This document shows, in pieces, positions 52,982 to 62,805 of a stretch of DNA of 64,000 nucleotides (position 1 is its first letter; each line of letters opens with the position of its first letter). The notes under the pieces were generated by a model that saw only the letters and a list, made by a program, of their open reading frames with translations, was not told the origin of the DNA and ran no database searches. The DNA comes from Roseiarcus sp963805295. GTDB taxonomy: Bacteria > Pseudomonadota > Alphaproteobacteria > Rhizobiales > Beijerinckiaceae. The stretch lies in the NCBI GenBank assembly GCA_963805295.1, contig CAWDTW010000052.1:1-64000 (forward strand), in the 5' to 3' direction. Both the position numbers and the translations under genes were made by a program.

Positions 52982-53782
52982 ATGGCCGACGATCCGCTTC
53001 TGCAGCCCTACCGGCTGCGGCATCTTTTTCTGCGCAACCGCCTCATGTCGACGGCGCACGAGCCGGCCTATACCGAGGACGGCCTGCCCAAGAGGCGCTA
53101 CCGCCTCTATCACGCGGAAAAGGCCAGGGGCGGCATCGCGCTCACCATGATCGGCGGCTCGTCGGTCGTCGCGACCGGCGGGGCGCCCAATCTCGGCTTC
53201 CTCGATTCGGGGAGCGAGTTCGCGACCACGAGTGGGGACCTGCTCACGGGCGTGGCGCGGCCGGGCGGGGAGGTCATCGTCTACGACGACAACGGCGCGC
53301 ACGCCGGCATGACGGCGGCCGAATTCGTCGCCGAATCGGGCGCGAGGCCGGAAATCGTCACGCCCGAGCGGATGCTCGCGCCCGACGTCGGCGGCGCCAG
53401 CTACCCGCCCTATCTCCGCGCCTTCAGCAAGGCGAACGCCACGATCACGCTGAACTTCAGGCTCGAATCGCTCGCCCGGCGCGGCAACCGGGTCGTCGGC
53501 TCGTTTTTCGACGAATACGACCGGCGGCGGGTCGAGAAGGAAGCGGACATGATCGTCGTCGAGCACGGCGCCGAACCGGTCGAGGACCTCTATTTCGACC
53601 TGAAGGCCCAATCGATCAATTGCGGCGAGGTCGACTACGAGGCGCTGATCGCGGGCCGCCCGCAGACCCTCGTCCATAATCCCGCCGGGACCTTTCGCCC
53701 CTTCCGGATCGGCGACGCGGTCGCGAGCCGCAACATCCACGCGGCGGTCTATGGCGCGATCCGGCTGATGAAGGACATCTGA
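52982..53782 (+). pseudogene. Internally deleted NADH:flavin oxidoreductase (OYE-type, DgcA-like)
   Basis: The 266-aa frame is intact but joins two distant parts of a protein of about 680 aa. Residues 1-75 (LLQPYRLRHLFLRNRLMSTA HEPAYTEDGLPKRRYRLYHA EKARGGIALTMIGG) are the start of the FMN TIM barrel. From about residue 76 it continues VATGGAPNLGFLDSGSEFAT and VIVYDDNGAHAGMTAAEFVA, the C-terminal NAD(P)-binding domain of DgcA/TMADH-like enzymes. About 400 residues are missing, including most of the barrel, the iron-sulfur cysteines and the FAD site. It cannot be a working enzyme in the usual sense. The stop overlaps the next start (TGATGA). Confidence 0.75.
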
Positions 53783-54784
53783 TGACGGCCAATCTCATCA
53801 CCGACGTCGCAGGCGTGCGCGTCGGATCGGTGCAAGACCCTCGCCTCGCCTCGGGCGTCACCGCCGTCGTCTTCGACGAGCCGGTCGTCGCTTCAATTGC
53901 GATCAACGGCGGCGCGCCGGCGCTGCGCGATACGGCGCTGCTCGAGCCGGAGATGACCGTCGAGCGCGTCGACGGCTTCATCCTCTCCGGAGGCTCGGCT
54001 TTCGGCCTCGACGCGGCCGGCGGCGCGATGGCGTTCTTGTCCTCGATCGGACGCGGCTTCCAATTGCGCGGAGCGCGCGTGCCGATCGTGCCCGGCGCGA
54101 GCCTGTTCGATCTCGCCAACGGCGGCGACAAGGACTGGGGCCGCCGGTCGCCCTACTGGGAATTCGGCTTTCAAGCGGCGGCCGACGCCGTCGCGGGGCC
54201 TGAAGACTTCGAGCTCGGCACGGCGGGCGCAGGCTTCGGCGCGTCGACCTACGACCTGAAGAGCGGGCTCGGCTCGACCAGCGCCGTGACGTCGCGGGGG
54301 TTTCGTGTCGGCGTCCTGGTCGTCTGCAATTCGGTCGGGCGGGCGAACTCGGGGCCGGACCCAGCATTTCTGGGCGGCGCCTTACGAGCGCGCCGGCGAA
54401 TTCGGCGGCCGCGGCTTCGGGCGGCAGGAGATCGACGACGCGCTCGCGTTGCGGCTCAAAACCGACCTTCCCGCCAATACGGACCTTGCGGTCGTGGCGA
54501 TCGACGCGCCGCTGAGCAAAGCGCAGGTCAAGCGGGTCGCGATCATGGCGCAGGACGGCTTTGCGCTCGCGCTGCGCCCCGCCCATGCGCCGGGGGATAA
54601 CGACGCGGTGTTCGCCGCCACGACCGGGAGAGCCGCGCTTGCGCCCGACATACGCGACCTGACCGAGATCGGCATGCTCGCCGCCGAATGCGTCGCCCGC
54701 GCCGTCGCCCGCGGCGTCTACGAGGCGACGCCGCTTCCGTTCTCGGGCGCGCTGCCGACGTGGAAGCAGCGGTTCGGGGGCTGA
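53782..54784 (+). CDS. P1-family (DmpA/peptidase S58) aminopeptidase, +1 frameshift
   Basis: Family S58 Ntn hydrolases cleave beta-peptides or D-amino acid amides. Text: NLITDVAGVRVGSVQDPRLA SGVTAVVFDEPVVASIAING, VDGFILSGGSAFGLDAAGGA, VPIVPGASLFDL and VVCNSVGRAN. An extra T in TTT at 54367-54369 shifts the frame; without it FWAAPYERAGEFGGRGFGRQ, LPANTDLAVVAIDAPLSKAQ and KRVAIMAQDGFALALRPAHA follow to the end at 54784. The span of 1003 nt is 1 mod 3; corrected length is 333 aa, typical. It is coupled to the deleted OYE gene. Confidence 0.85.
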
Positions 54785-54821
54785 GGCGAGGGGACGCGCC
54801 GCCTGCGGACGGCCATGCGCA

Positions 54822-55004
54822 CTATGCGCGCGGACCGCGATAGACTTCGGTCTGGCCCCGGTCCCAGTGCGACGCCTTTGCGGCGCCGGGTGTCGAGCGC
54901 AAATCCCCGTGGGCTGCGATCATGAGGAAGGCCAGGACGGCGGCCGCGGCCATCGCAACTTCGGCGCCCGATATATCGCTGACGAGGTCTCTGAGCCGTG
55001 TCAT
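54822..55004 (-). CDS. Small membrane protein (60 aa), hypothetical
   Basis: The frame from 55004 reads MTRLRDLVSDISGAEVAMAA AAVLAFLMIAAHGDLRSTPG and ends KASHWDRGQTEVYRGPRA. It has one hydrophobic helix and no known domain. The ribosome site is weak. It is convergent with the P1 peptidase gene. Single-helix proteins of this size occur often in Rhizobiales; coding status is uncertain. Confidence 0.4.
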   Translation of the reverse strand: MTRLRDLVSDISGAEVAMAAAAVLAFLMIAAHGDLRSTPGAAKASHWDRGQTEVYRGPRA

Positions 55005-55314
55005 GTTGTTCGCTCGGTCAGTGGACCTTTTGATCTCTGCCAGAAAGACCTTACGCCGGCCTTGATCGACATTGCCAAGAATTCCGTTCCGAGGAACGTC
55101 ATTTTGCCGGCGTCAATTTTACGATCGAGAAGGCATCCTCGCGACGGCGGCCGGAGCCGGCGGCTTCTTGAAGCGCGTTCGGATTCACGCGGCCGTGTCG
55201 CGAGGCTGCGGTCTCATGAGGCCCCGCCAACGCCGCGCGGCGCAGCAGCGGCATGCGTCGCGAAGCGACGCCGCGCCCTTCTCCAGATTGTCGGATAGGC
55301 TTTTCGCCGACGCC
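55005..55314. other. Gene-free stretch
   Basis: No supported gene is seen in these 310 bp. The right part is the 3' flank of the small basic-protein gene at 55315. Confidence 0.35.
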
Positions 55315-55545
55315 CTAGCTCGCCAAGGGGCCCTTGTCGTCGGCGGAATCCGCGTTGTGGCATGGGTCGAGCGTCTCGATCTCTGTCGCGACCGTGGACC
55401 AGAAGTGGAACCGTCTGCGAGAACGGGCCCGACGCGCATTGGATCTTTCGCTGACCGTCCTGCGGAGCGCCCGCTCCGTCCCGTGCCGCCTGATCAGCAA
55501 CTCGGCCGCCTTGCCAGCTTCCATACGCAACGAAATCTCGGGCAT
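55315..55545 (-). CDS. Small hypothetical protein (76 aa)
   Basis: The start at 55545 follows GGGGAGACGG. The product MPEISLRMEAGKAAELLIRR HGTERALRRTVSERSNARRA continues with RSRRRFHFWSTVATEIETLD. It is a basic, helical protein without signal or membrane segment. The pattern (RRHGTExALRR...RRFxFWxxVATEI) looks like a conserved small Rhizobiales family, but I cannot name it. It is isolated. Confidence 0.5.
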   Translation of the reverse strand: MPEISLRMEAGKAAELLIRRHGTERALRRTVSERSNARRARSRRRFHFWSTVATEIETLDPCHNADSADDKGPLAS

Positions 55546-55876
55546 TCCGTCTCCCCGGATCGCTTGTTCAACGCGATCGCACCTTCAGCCTGTCGGACGG
55601 CGGCAGCCGCTGGCCCCCGCGAGAGCCCGGAAACCCACAGCCGTTCATCCGGTTTACAGCCGTAACGTAGTGGACAACTCGCCGGTCCGCAATAGGATTC
55701 TACGTAGAGGTGCGAGGCCGGTCGCCCGCCGGCGCATTGCAGCGGGCGAATTCCCGTTCGACTTGCCCGTGGGACGCTTTCCCTTCGGCGGGGTTCGCGC
55801 CAACGACCAACTTGGGGCGATCGACGCCGTTCGGGACGCCGTCCACCCGATCGCGATCATCCCGGACCGCCCGAAA
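55546..55876. other. Gene-free stretch
   Basis: These 331 bp lie between a small minus-strand gene and the 3' end of the hydrolase lipoprotein gene, also on the minus strand. No supported gene or strong hairpin is seen. Confidence 0.35.
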
Positions 55877-57073
55877 CTATTGGTTGGCGATGATCCTGAT
55901 CGGCGCGCCGAGCAGCGTGAGCGGCAACGACACGACTGAGCCTGAGCTGCCCGCCGCAGCTGCTTCCGTCAGGTCGGTTGAATGGGGATTTGAGGCGATC
56001 TCCTGCGCCAGAACGCCGCGCAGCTCGGGGGCGACGGTGGCAAGCTGATCGAATTTGTCGTGGTGAGCGGAGTCCGTAGCCTGGACGTCCGTCAGGTCGA
56101 TCACGTTCGCGCCCAACTGTGCAAGCTCGGCGACGCGGGGGTCGTCGCCAACTCTTGTGACGCCGCCGGCGATAGTACCGGAGAGCCACAGCGCTTTGTC
56201 GTCCCTGGAAAGCACGACATAGAACGGCTTATGGTTTGCGCCGAAGCGGCGCAGCTCCGACTTGAACACGTCGATGTCGATGTCGGGCGCCGCAAGGAAG
56301 ACATACCCGAGCTTGTTCGCGTGTTCGAGGTTGCCGGATATCTTGATCTGCCGAAACGCCTCGACCGTGACCCAGTTGCCCATGGAATGGGCGAGCACAT
56401 TGACCTCGTCGGCGTTGCTGGCCAGCAGGAGACGGAGCGTGTGCTCGAGTTCGTCGCGCGCCGCGGTGGCGCTGTTGGTGTCGTAGATATAGGCGGTGGC
56501 TTTTCCGCGCGACGCCCAGGTGAAGAGCACAGGGATGCCCGGCGCCTTTGCATCATGGACGATCTGCGCCAGGCGATAGAGCCCCTCGGCGAACATCGTA
56601 TTGAAGCCGTGAATGAACAGGACAACCCTGCGCTTTCCCGGCGGCCGCGTGGCGAGCTCGGCGTTCAGCGCTTGAACGAACGCCTTGTCGCCGTCGAGAT
56701 ATTTTTCGTCGCGCACGACGAAATCGGCGCTGGGATCGCCGGGCGGGGTTTTCGCCCATTCGATCTGGCCGTCCTTATGCGTCGGCGGGATCGAGACCGT
56801 GATCTCGGCGTAGTCGACCGCGCTGGCTCTGTCGCCATTGAAAAGCGTGCCCGGACGCGGGTCCCGCTCGCGCGTAGTCGCGACCAGCAGGGTGTGGTCG
56901 ACGGCGCCGGGAGAACTCACGGCGACCGGGCTCAGAAAACCGCTCTCCGGCCGGGAGGCGCAAGCGGCCAAAGACGCGGCGAGGAGACATATCGCCATAA
57001 TCGAAAAGGATCGCCTCGAGGATCTCGAGAGCCCCGAAGGCAAAGCGATCGTCCCCGCTGCAACGCAATTCAC
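55877..57073 (-). CDS. Alpha/beta-hydrolase (DUF900) lipoprotein
   Basis: A frame of 398 aa from 57073; an internal start MAICLLAASLAAC gives a classic lipoprotein signal with lipobox LAAC, so the true start is probably near 56998. The DUF900 domain shows LVATTRERDPRPGTLFNGDR, RRVVLFIHGFNTMFAEGLYR LAQIVHDAK, PVLFTWASRGKATAYIYDTN SATAARDELEHTL, the nucleophile elbow LAHSMGNWVTVEAF and an acid/His pair further on. It is probably an envelope esterase or lipase-like enzyme. The C-terminus is Ala/Gly/Ser-rich and helical. Confidence 0.85.
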   Translation of the reverse strand: MNCVAAGTIALPSGLSRSSRRSFSIMAICLLAASLAACASRPESGFLSPVAVSSPGAVDHTLLVATTRERDPRPGTLFNGDRASAVDYAEITVSIPPTHKDGQIEWAKTPPGDPSADFVVRDEKYLDGDKAFVQALNAELATRPPGKRRVVLFIHGFNTMFAEGLYRLAQIVHDAKAPGIPVLFTWASRGKATAYIYDTNSATAARDELEHTLRLLLASNADEVNVLAHSMGNWVTVEAFRQIKISGNLEHANKLGYVFLAAPDIDIDVFKSELRRFGANHKPFYVVLSRDDKALWLSGTIAGGVTRVGDDPRVAELAQLGANVIDLTDVQATDSAHHDKFDQLATVAPELRGVLAQEIASNPHSTDLTEAAAAGSSGSVVSLPLTLLGAPIRIIANQ

Positions 57074-57157
57074 ATTAACCTCCGCGCGCCCCGCGCTCGT
57101 TTTTGGCGAGTTAGAACCTTGCCGGCCGGCTTCTTACGGCGAGGCGGTCCCGATGGG

Positions 57158-57369
57158 TAGCGGAATTGCGCCGCTGGCTCCCTTGGTCGGTCGGGGCGCA
57201 ATATCGCTACGCGGATTTTGGTCGCTTCACGGATTACTCGTCGGCAGTCTTTTCCCCTCCTGGAGGTTTGTTTTCCGTGCGACATGATCTGACCGAAAAC
57301 CTGGTTCAATTTGAACTCAGTTACAAATTCGGCGCGGCTCCGCCCGTTCCGATTCTCGCCAAGTACTGA
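57158..57369 (+). pseudogene. C-terminal fragment of an outer-membrane beta-barrel protein
   Basis: The frame WSVGAQYRYADFGRFTDYSS AVFSPPGGLFSVRHDLTENL VQFELSYKFGAAPPVPILAK Y has the strands and aromatic end of the opacity-type/porin family barrels common in Rhizobiales (usually WSVGAEYRYADFG). The first 150-200 residues and signal peptide are absent. It begins next to the hydrolase promoter region. A relic. Confidence 0.6.
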
Positions 57370-57598
57370 GGCAAAGCTCTCGAGCCATCAAAAGGCGGGG
57401 GCCGACGATCCGTGCGATGCGGATCATCGGCAGGCCACTGCGCGGTTCCACGAAAAGGCGAAGACGCGCCTGTCATGTCTGGACGGCGCCCCTCCGGACT
57501 TCAAGGGATTGGAGAGTTCGGGAGCGGCGCCGGACGCCTCCAGAATCCGCTCTTCCCGGCCGACGCGACAACGTCAGGCGACGGCGAACGTCACCCAG

Positions 57599-59164
57599 TC
57601 ATGCGCCTCGAGCGAGGATCTCTTGCAGGTCGCGATAGAGCGGCGCCAGCCGCGGATACATATGGCGATAGACGCGGCGGTAAAGCTCTTCGTAAAGCGC
57701 GGCATGCGTCGGGTCAGGCTCGAAAGTCGCGCCCAGTCGCGTCATCGCGGCGACGGCGGTCGGAAAATCGGGGTAGAGGCCGAGCCCGACCGCGCCGACA
57801 ATCGCCGCGCCGAGCCCGGACGTCTCGAAGGTATGGGGACGCGACGTCGGCAAATTGAAGATATCGGCGGTCGCCTGCATCGCGGCGTCCGACTGCGAGC
57901 CTCCGCCGGAGACGCGCAGGCTGGTGATCGCGACCTTGCTCTTCGCCTGAATGCGTTCGCCGCCCTCGCGCAGCGCGTAGGCGAGCCCTTCGAGGATCGC
58001 GCGATAGAGATGAGCGCGCGTATGGGCATCGGTAAAGCCGATCACGGCGCCGCGCCCGTCCGGACTCGGCATGCGGATGCCCGGCGTCCAATAGGGTTGC
58101 AGCATCAGGCCTTCGCTGCCCGGCGGCACGCCCGCCACCATCCGATCGAACAAGGTTTCCGGCGGCACGCCCTCGGCGAGGGCGGCTGCGACCTCGGGTT
58201 GGCCAAACTGTTGTTTGAACCAGCTCACCATCCAGAAGCCGCGGAAGATCTGGACCTCGCTGATGAACTGGCCCGGCAGCGCAGCCGGGTAGGGCGGAAT
58301 GAACGGCGTCGCTTCGAAGTACCGCGGCGTCGTCACATTGATGGTCGCCGTCGTGCCGTAGGAGAGTGCGCCGACGTCCGCGGTCACGGCGCCGGCGCCG
58401 AGGTTTTCGCAGGCTTTGTCCGCCGCGGCCGCGATCACCGGCAGGCCTTCGGGAAGTCCGGTCGATTCGGCGGCCTCTTTCGTCACGGCGCCGAGAATCG
58501 AGCCGACCCCGGCGAGTTCCGGCATCTGCTCACGCCGCCCGGCGAGCGCGCTCCATTTCCAGTCCCAGGCGCGCGCCCAGGCCTGTCGTTTGAAATCGAA
58601 GGGAAGATAGCCGACCTGCGACCCGACCGAATCGACGAAACGCCCCGTCAGCCGATAATTCAGCCAGCCCGACACCAGCAGCGCCTTGTGCGCGCGCGCC
58701 AGGCGCTCCGGCTCGTGCTCGGCGATCCAGTTCAGCTCCGCTTCTTTTGCGAGATAGTCGACGGCGCCGCTCACGCGCGCGGCCAGGAACGCCAGTCGCC
58801 ACCAAGCCGGGATCGGCGGGGCGCGATGGGCACGGCGCTGATCGAGCCAAATGATGAAGGGACGCAGCGGCTTACCGGATTGGTCGACCAGCGTCAGCGA
58901 GCCGCGCTGGGTGGTGACGGCGAGGCCTTTCGTGCGCGGCTCGAGGTCGGCGCGTTCCGCCCAAAGCCCCCGGCAAACGGCGGTCGTCGCCTGCCAGAAC
59001 GCCTCGGCGTCGTGCTCCAGCCAACCTTCCCGCCCCGCCGAATAGTTTTCGAGCGCCTGCTGGCGTTTGGCGACAATGTTTCCGCCGAGATCGATCAGCA
59101 GCGCCCGTACGCTCTGCGTTCCGCAGTCGATCGCAAGCAGCAGTTCGTCGGCAGAGCCGGTCAT
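57599..59164 (-). CDS. FGGY-family carbohydrate kinase
   Basis: A 521-aa kinase starting at ATG 59164, overlapping the glpD stop (ATGA). N-terminal ATPase phosphate motif LLLAIDCGTQSVRALLIDLG, FGGY_N blocks GLAVTTQRGSLTLVDQSGKP LRPFIIWLDQRR, ADVGALSYGTTATINVTTPR, and the C-terminal LRVSGGGSQSDAAMQATADI FNLP signature of FGGY_C. It resembles xylulose/glycerol-type kinases of a subgroup clustered with GlpD. The substrate is not clear; glycerol or a polyol is plausible by context. Confidence 0.9.
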   Translation of the reverse strand: MTGSADELLLAIDCGTQSVRALLIDLGGNIVAKRQQALENYSAGREGWLEHDAEAFWQATTAVCRGLWAERADLEPRTKGLAVTTQRGSLTLVDQSGKPLRPFIIWLDQRRAHRAPPIPAWWRLAFLAARVSGAVDYLAKEAELNWIAEHEPERLARAHKALLVSGWLNYRLTGRFVDSVGSQVGYLPFDFKRQAWARAWDWKWSALAGRREQMPELAGVGSILGAVTKEAAESTGLPEGLPVIAAAADKACENLGAGAVTADVGALSYGTTATINVTTPRYFEATPFIPPYPAALPGQFISEVQIFRGFWMVSWFKQQFGQPEVAAALAEGVPPETLFDRMVAGVPPGSEGLMLQPYWTPGIRMPSPDGRGAVIGFTDAHTRAHLYRAILEGLAYALREGGERIQAKSKVAITSLRVSGGGSQSDAAMQATADIFNLPTSRPHTFETSGLGAAIVGAVGLGLYPDFPTAVAAMTRLGATFEPDPTHAALYEELYRRVYRHMYPRLAPLYRDLQEILARGA

Positions 59165-60744
59165 TTCGGCGCCCCGGGAACGGCGTAGCAGCGCGCGATC
59201 AAGTCTCGATAGGCCGCGACTTCCACAACCCAGCGCGTGTCGCTCCAGCCGAGCTCCCTCTGCGCAATGGCCTTCACGCGGGGCAGCAGCTCGTCGGCGC
59301 CGTTTCGCAACAGCAGGCCCAGCCGCGTGCGTCGCAGCATGAGGTCGTCGAGATGGACGACCTGCTCGGAGCGGCACGCCCAGCGCAGTTCCGCCCAGGC
59401 CGCGCCGGTGTGACGGATCGTCATCTGCTCGCCGGGACCGGCGCAGCCTTTGACGCCGGCCGCCTCGTCGCCATACCGCGCTATCCAGCGTGCGCTTATC
59501 TCTTGCGGCGCGTCGTGCAAGGCGTCGACCGTCGTGGCCGCCGGCGGGGCGAACAAGGGCGCGTCCGGGCGCACGCCTTTCAATTCGGGAACCCGTGCGG
59601 CCGCCCGTTGCAACGCCGCAAATGCGCTGGAGCGGAAAGTCGTCAGCTTCCCGCCCGTGACCGTGATCAGCCCGTCCTCGTCGAGGATGAGGCGATCGCG
59701 CGTCTCCTTCGACGGATCGACGCCGGCGCCCGAGGCGATCACCGGGCGCACGCCCGACCAGGTCGAGACGACGTCGGCCTCGCTGAGCCCGAGCGCCGGG
59801 AACTCGGTTTGCGCTGCTCTCAGAACGTAATCGAATTCCGTTCGCGCGATCGCGGGTTCGCGATCCAGGTCGTCGTGGTGGTCGACGTCGGTTGTGCCGA
59901 TCAGGGTCGAACCTTCCCACGGAACCGCAAAAATGGGTCGCCGATCGTCGGGATGGAAGAAGGTGACGGCCTGCGCGAGCGGCAGTCGCCAAGCTTCGAA
60001 CAGCAGGTGGCTGCCGCGCAGCGGCCGCAATATCGGCTTCGCCCCGATCTGGCCGCGCAGCCGGTCGGCCCAGACGCCGGCCGCGTTGACGACGCAGCGG
60101 GCCTCGACCTCGAAGGACTCGCGGCCGACGCGATCGCGAAGCGTCGCTCCCTCGACGCCGCTCGGTCCGCGGGTCAGGGTTTCGACCGCCAGATGATTGA
60201 GCGTCAGCGCGCCGTGGCGGCGCGCCTCCGCCAGCACGCGCAAGACGAGGCGCGCGTCGTCGGTTTCGGCGTCCAGATAGGACCAGCCGCCCTTCAATCC
60301 GTGCGGCGACAGGATCGGCGCGCGCTCGAGCAGCGACGCCGCGTCATGCCAATGCCGGGAGCGCGCGCGGGCGAAGACGTCGTAGGCGGCGAGTTCGAGG
60401 CCGAGGAGCCAGCGGCCGTATTTGTCGCCTGCGCGCACCGGCAGCAGAAAACCCAGCGGCTGCACGAGGCCGGGCGCGGCCTGCAAGAGCTCGGTGCGTT
60501 CGCGCACGGATTCGCGCGTGAGGCGGATCGCGCCTTGCGCGAGATAGCGCAGCCCGCCATGCACCAGCTTCGACGAACGCGACGAGGTTCCGCTCGCGAA
60601 GTCGCGCGCTTCGACGAGCGCCGTACGGGCTCCGGCGCGCGCGCATTCCAGTGCGACCCCCGCTCCGGAAATGCCCCCGCCCACGACCAGCGTGTCGAAC
60701 GCCGGCGCTGCGCGCAATCGCGCGAGACTCTCTTCCCGGCTCAT
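59161..60744 (-). CDS. glpD: FAD-dependent glycerol-3-phosphate dehydrogenase-like protein
   Basis: A 527-aa GlpD-like flavoprotein starting at 60744. FAD motif DTLVVGGGISGAGVALECAR; the family block DFASGTSSRSSKLVHGGLRY LAQG; VVNAAGVWADRL, LIGTTDVDHHDDLDREPAIA, SGVRPVIASGAGVDPSKETR and VTGGKLTTFRSSAFAALQ. The C-terminal helical DAO_C domain is present (ARYGDEAAGVKGCAGPGEQM). It oxidises G3P to DHAP in the membrane by family. It overlaps both neighbours by ATGA, so all three genes form one translational unit. Confidence 0.9.
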   Translation of the reverse strand: MSREESLARLRAAPAFDTLVVGGGISGAGVALECARAGARTALVEARDFASGTSSRSSKLVHGGLRYLAQGAIRLTRESVRERTELLQAAPGLVQPLGFLLPVRAGDKYGRWLLGLELAAYDVFARARSRHWHDAASLLERAPILSPHGLKGGWSYLDAETDDARLVLRVLAEARRHGALTLNHLAVETLTRGPSGVEGATLRDRVGRESFEVEARCVVNAAGVWADRLRGQIGAKPILRPLRGSHLLFEAWRLPLAQAVTFFHPDDRRPIFAVPWEGSTLIGTTDVDHHDDLDREPAIARTEFDYVLRAAQTEFPALGLSEADVVSTWSGVRPVIASGAGVDPSKETRDRLILDEDGLITVTGGKLTTFRSSAFAALQRAAARVPELKGVRPDAPLFAPPAATTVDALHDAPQEISARWIARYGDEAAGVKGCAGPGEQMTIRHTGAAWAELRWACRSEQVVHLDDLMLRRTRLGLLLRNGADELLPRVKAIAQRELGWSDTRWVVEVAAYRDLIARCYAVPGAPK

Positions 60745-62345
60745 GGCGCCCGCTCCGCCAGCAAATTGCCCGAGGCGAGCGCGCCGTCAGGGTCGAAATG
60801 ATCGATCATCGCCTCCAGCGCCCGCATGCCGCGTCGCCCCTTCTCGGCGACCAAATACCCGGCGTGATCCTTCCCCACGCCGTGCTGGTGCGAGATCGTG
60901 CCGCCCTCGCTCACGATCGCAAGGCTGACTGCGCTCTTCAACGCGCGCCAGCGTGCGAAGGCCGTGTCGAAGTCGGGGCCCGCTCGGAACACGAACGTCG
61001 AATAGACGCTCGAGCCTTGCGCGTAAACGTGCGAGAGATGGGTCTGGGCGTGGCATTTCTCGCCGAGCGCGGCCAACGCCTCGCGTCCCGCTCCTTCCAT
61101 TGCCCGCATCGCGGCGGACACGCGCGGCCAATTGACTGCCGTCTCCATCGTGTCGACGGCATAGCCTGCCGACCAGAGCGCGTTGCGCAGATAGGCGCTC
61201 TTGAACCGGCTCGCGCGCCATTTCCGCCCGAGCAGAGCGCCGGTCGAAACCGCGCCATGCCGGCGCAGGATCCCGGCCGCCTGCGTTCGCATCGCGTCGA
61301 CCTGCGCCGCGGCGCCGGTGAAGCCGAGCAGGAGAAGAACCTTGTCTTCGCGGCAGCCGCGCGCAGCGAGATATTTTTCGAGCCAGGCGACCGCGCGGCC
61401 GCCGCCCGCCAATCTCAGCGCCGCCAGAGTCTCGGCGGCATTGGCGAGGCGCACCATCGACAGGCCGATCCTGCTTTGCGCCAGCGCTCGCGCCGCCGCT
61501 TCGCCCCCCTCCCAGCGAGGCAGGAAATACCCGATGAACCTCTCGCGCTCGGGCAGGCGGGCGATGCGCACCGTCGCGCGCGTGACGACGCCGATGCGGC
61601 CCTCGGATCCGAGCACCCATTCGCGGAGGTCCGGGCCGGCTGCAGAAGCCGGCAAAGGCGGGATCTCGAGAGCGCCGGTCGGCGTCTCGATCCGTCCGCC
61701 GGCGAACATCGCTTCGATGCGCCCGTAGCGCGCCGACTGCTGGCCGCACGATCGGGTCGCGATCCAACCGCCGAGCGTCGCGTAGTCGAAACTCTGCGGA
61801 TAATGGCCGAGCATGAAGCCCTTCGCCCGCAATTGCGCCTCGAGATCCGGCCCGGCGACGCCGGCCTCGAACGTCGCGAGCTGCGAGAGCGGATCGAGGT
61901 TCAAGAGACGGCGCAGGCGGGTCATGACGATGGCGAGCGACGGCCTCTCGCCGGCCCTGGGCGTCAAATGGCCGACCACGCTGGTCGCCCCGCCGACGGG
62001 AATGGCGATCGCGCGAATGTCGCGCGCCCAGGCGAGAGCGTCCCTGACTTCGTCTTCGGTTTCGGGAAAGGCGACGCCGTCGACAACCGCGCCGATGCGT
62101 CCGAAACGAACGCGCAGCCAGTCTTCGAGACTCTGACCGAGACTCGCCCGCAGCCGCGCTTCCGCGTCATGGCTGACGAGGCGATGCTCGGGCAGGCGCG
62201 AGGGCCCCACCTCGGCAAGGATCGCAGCGAGGGCCGCATCGTTCGGCGCCGTCGCTTCACCGACGCGTTCGCGCAGGAAATCGCGCGCGCCGTCGGGCAA
62301 GTGCGTTTCGACCGTCTCGTCGCCCCAGCCGTTCCATCGCCGCAT
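60741..62345 (-). CDS. FAD-binding oxidase, alkyl-DHAP synthase-like
   Basis: I choose the start at 62345 (MRRWNGWGDETVETHLPDGA), with GAGGGAG upstream; the longer frame to 62585 adds 80 poorly conserved residues. The 534-aa protein has a PCMH-type FAD domain (VDGVAFPETEDEVRDALAWA, AIPVGGATSVVGHLTP, SFDYATLGGWIATRSCGQQS ARYGRIEAM) and the AGPS-type C-terminus with ISHQHGVGKDHAGYLVAEKG, where the His residues are catalytic. AGPS makes ether lipids in eukaryotes; bacterial relatives are often found with GlpD and a kinase. Function here is unknown. Confidence 0.87.
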   Translation of the reverse strand: MRRWNGWGDETVETHLPDGARDFLRERVGEATAPNDAALAAILAEVGPSRLPEHRLVSHDAEARLRASLGQSLEDWLRVRFGRIGAVVDGVAFPETEDEVRDALAWARDIRAIAIPVGGATSVVGHLTPRAGERPSLAIVMTRLRRLLNLDPLSQLATFEAGVAGPDLEAQLRAKGFMLGHYPQSFDYATLGGWIATRSCGQQSARYGRIEAMFAGGRIETPTGALEIPPLPASAAGPDLREWVLGSEGRIGVVTRATVRIARLPERERFIGYFLPRWEGGEAAARALAQSRIGLSMVRLANAAETLAALRLAGGGRAVAWLEKYLAARGCREDKVLLLLGFTGAAAQVDAMRTQAAGILRRHGAVSTGALLGRKWRASRFKSAYLRNALWSAGYAVDTMETAVNWPRVSAAMRAMEGAGREALAALGEKCHAQTHLSHVYAQGSSVYSTFVFRAGPDFDTAFARWRALKSAVSLAIVSEGGTISHQHGVGKDHAGYLVAEKGRRGMRALEAMIDHFDPDGALASGNLLAERAP

Positions 62346-62805
62346 CCCACGCAACTCCCTCGGGCGGAAGCCGTCAGCGCGCCCGGCGCGGCGTGCCGAC
62401 AGCGTCACGCCCCGGGGCATCTCTACCCGGTGCAATTGCCGCATCGCCACGAAGAATTCCAGAGACGCCAGCGGCGGGCGCAGGCGCATGGCGGCGAGCC
62501 TGGCCCTGCGGCCGCCAAAGACGCCGCGAGGAGGGCGTCGGAATGCCCCTTCGACGGATAGAGCCTGGATACGGAAACGCTTCACTCCATCCCGACAAAA
62601 TTTGGATTCCCGTCCGATGGAGCCGGATTTCAGGGGTTGAGAAACGTGTCGCCCTAATCAAATCGCCAACCCGAGGTGAACACCCGGAAACCGTATGACA
62701 ATTAAAAATCGCCGACGTGACGATGCCATCCACGGTGGTTGACAAAGACTCAATCTGTCAAAGGCGCGCTGGCGAAGTCAACTGCGGCGCATCGTGGCCT
62801 CTGAT

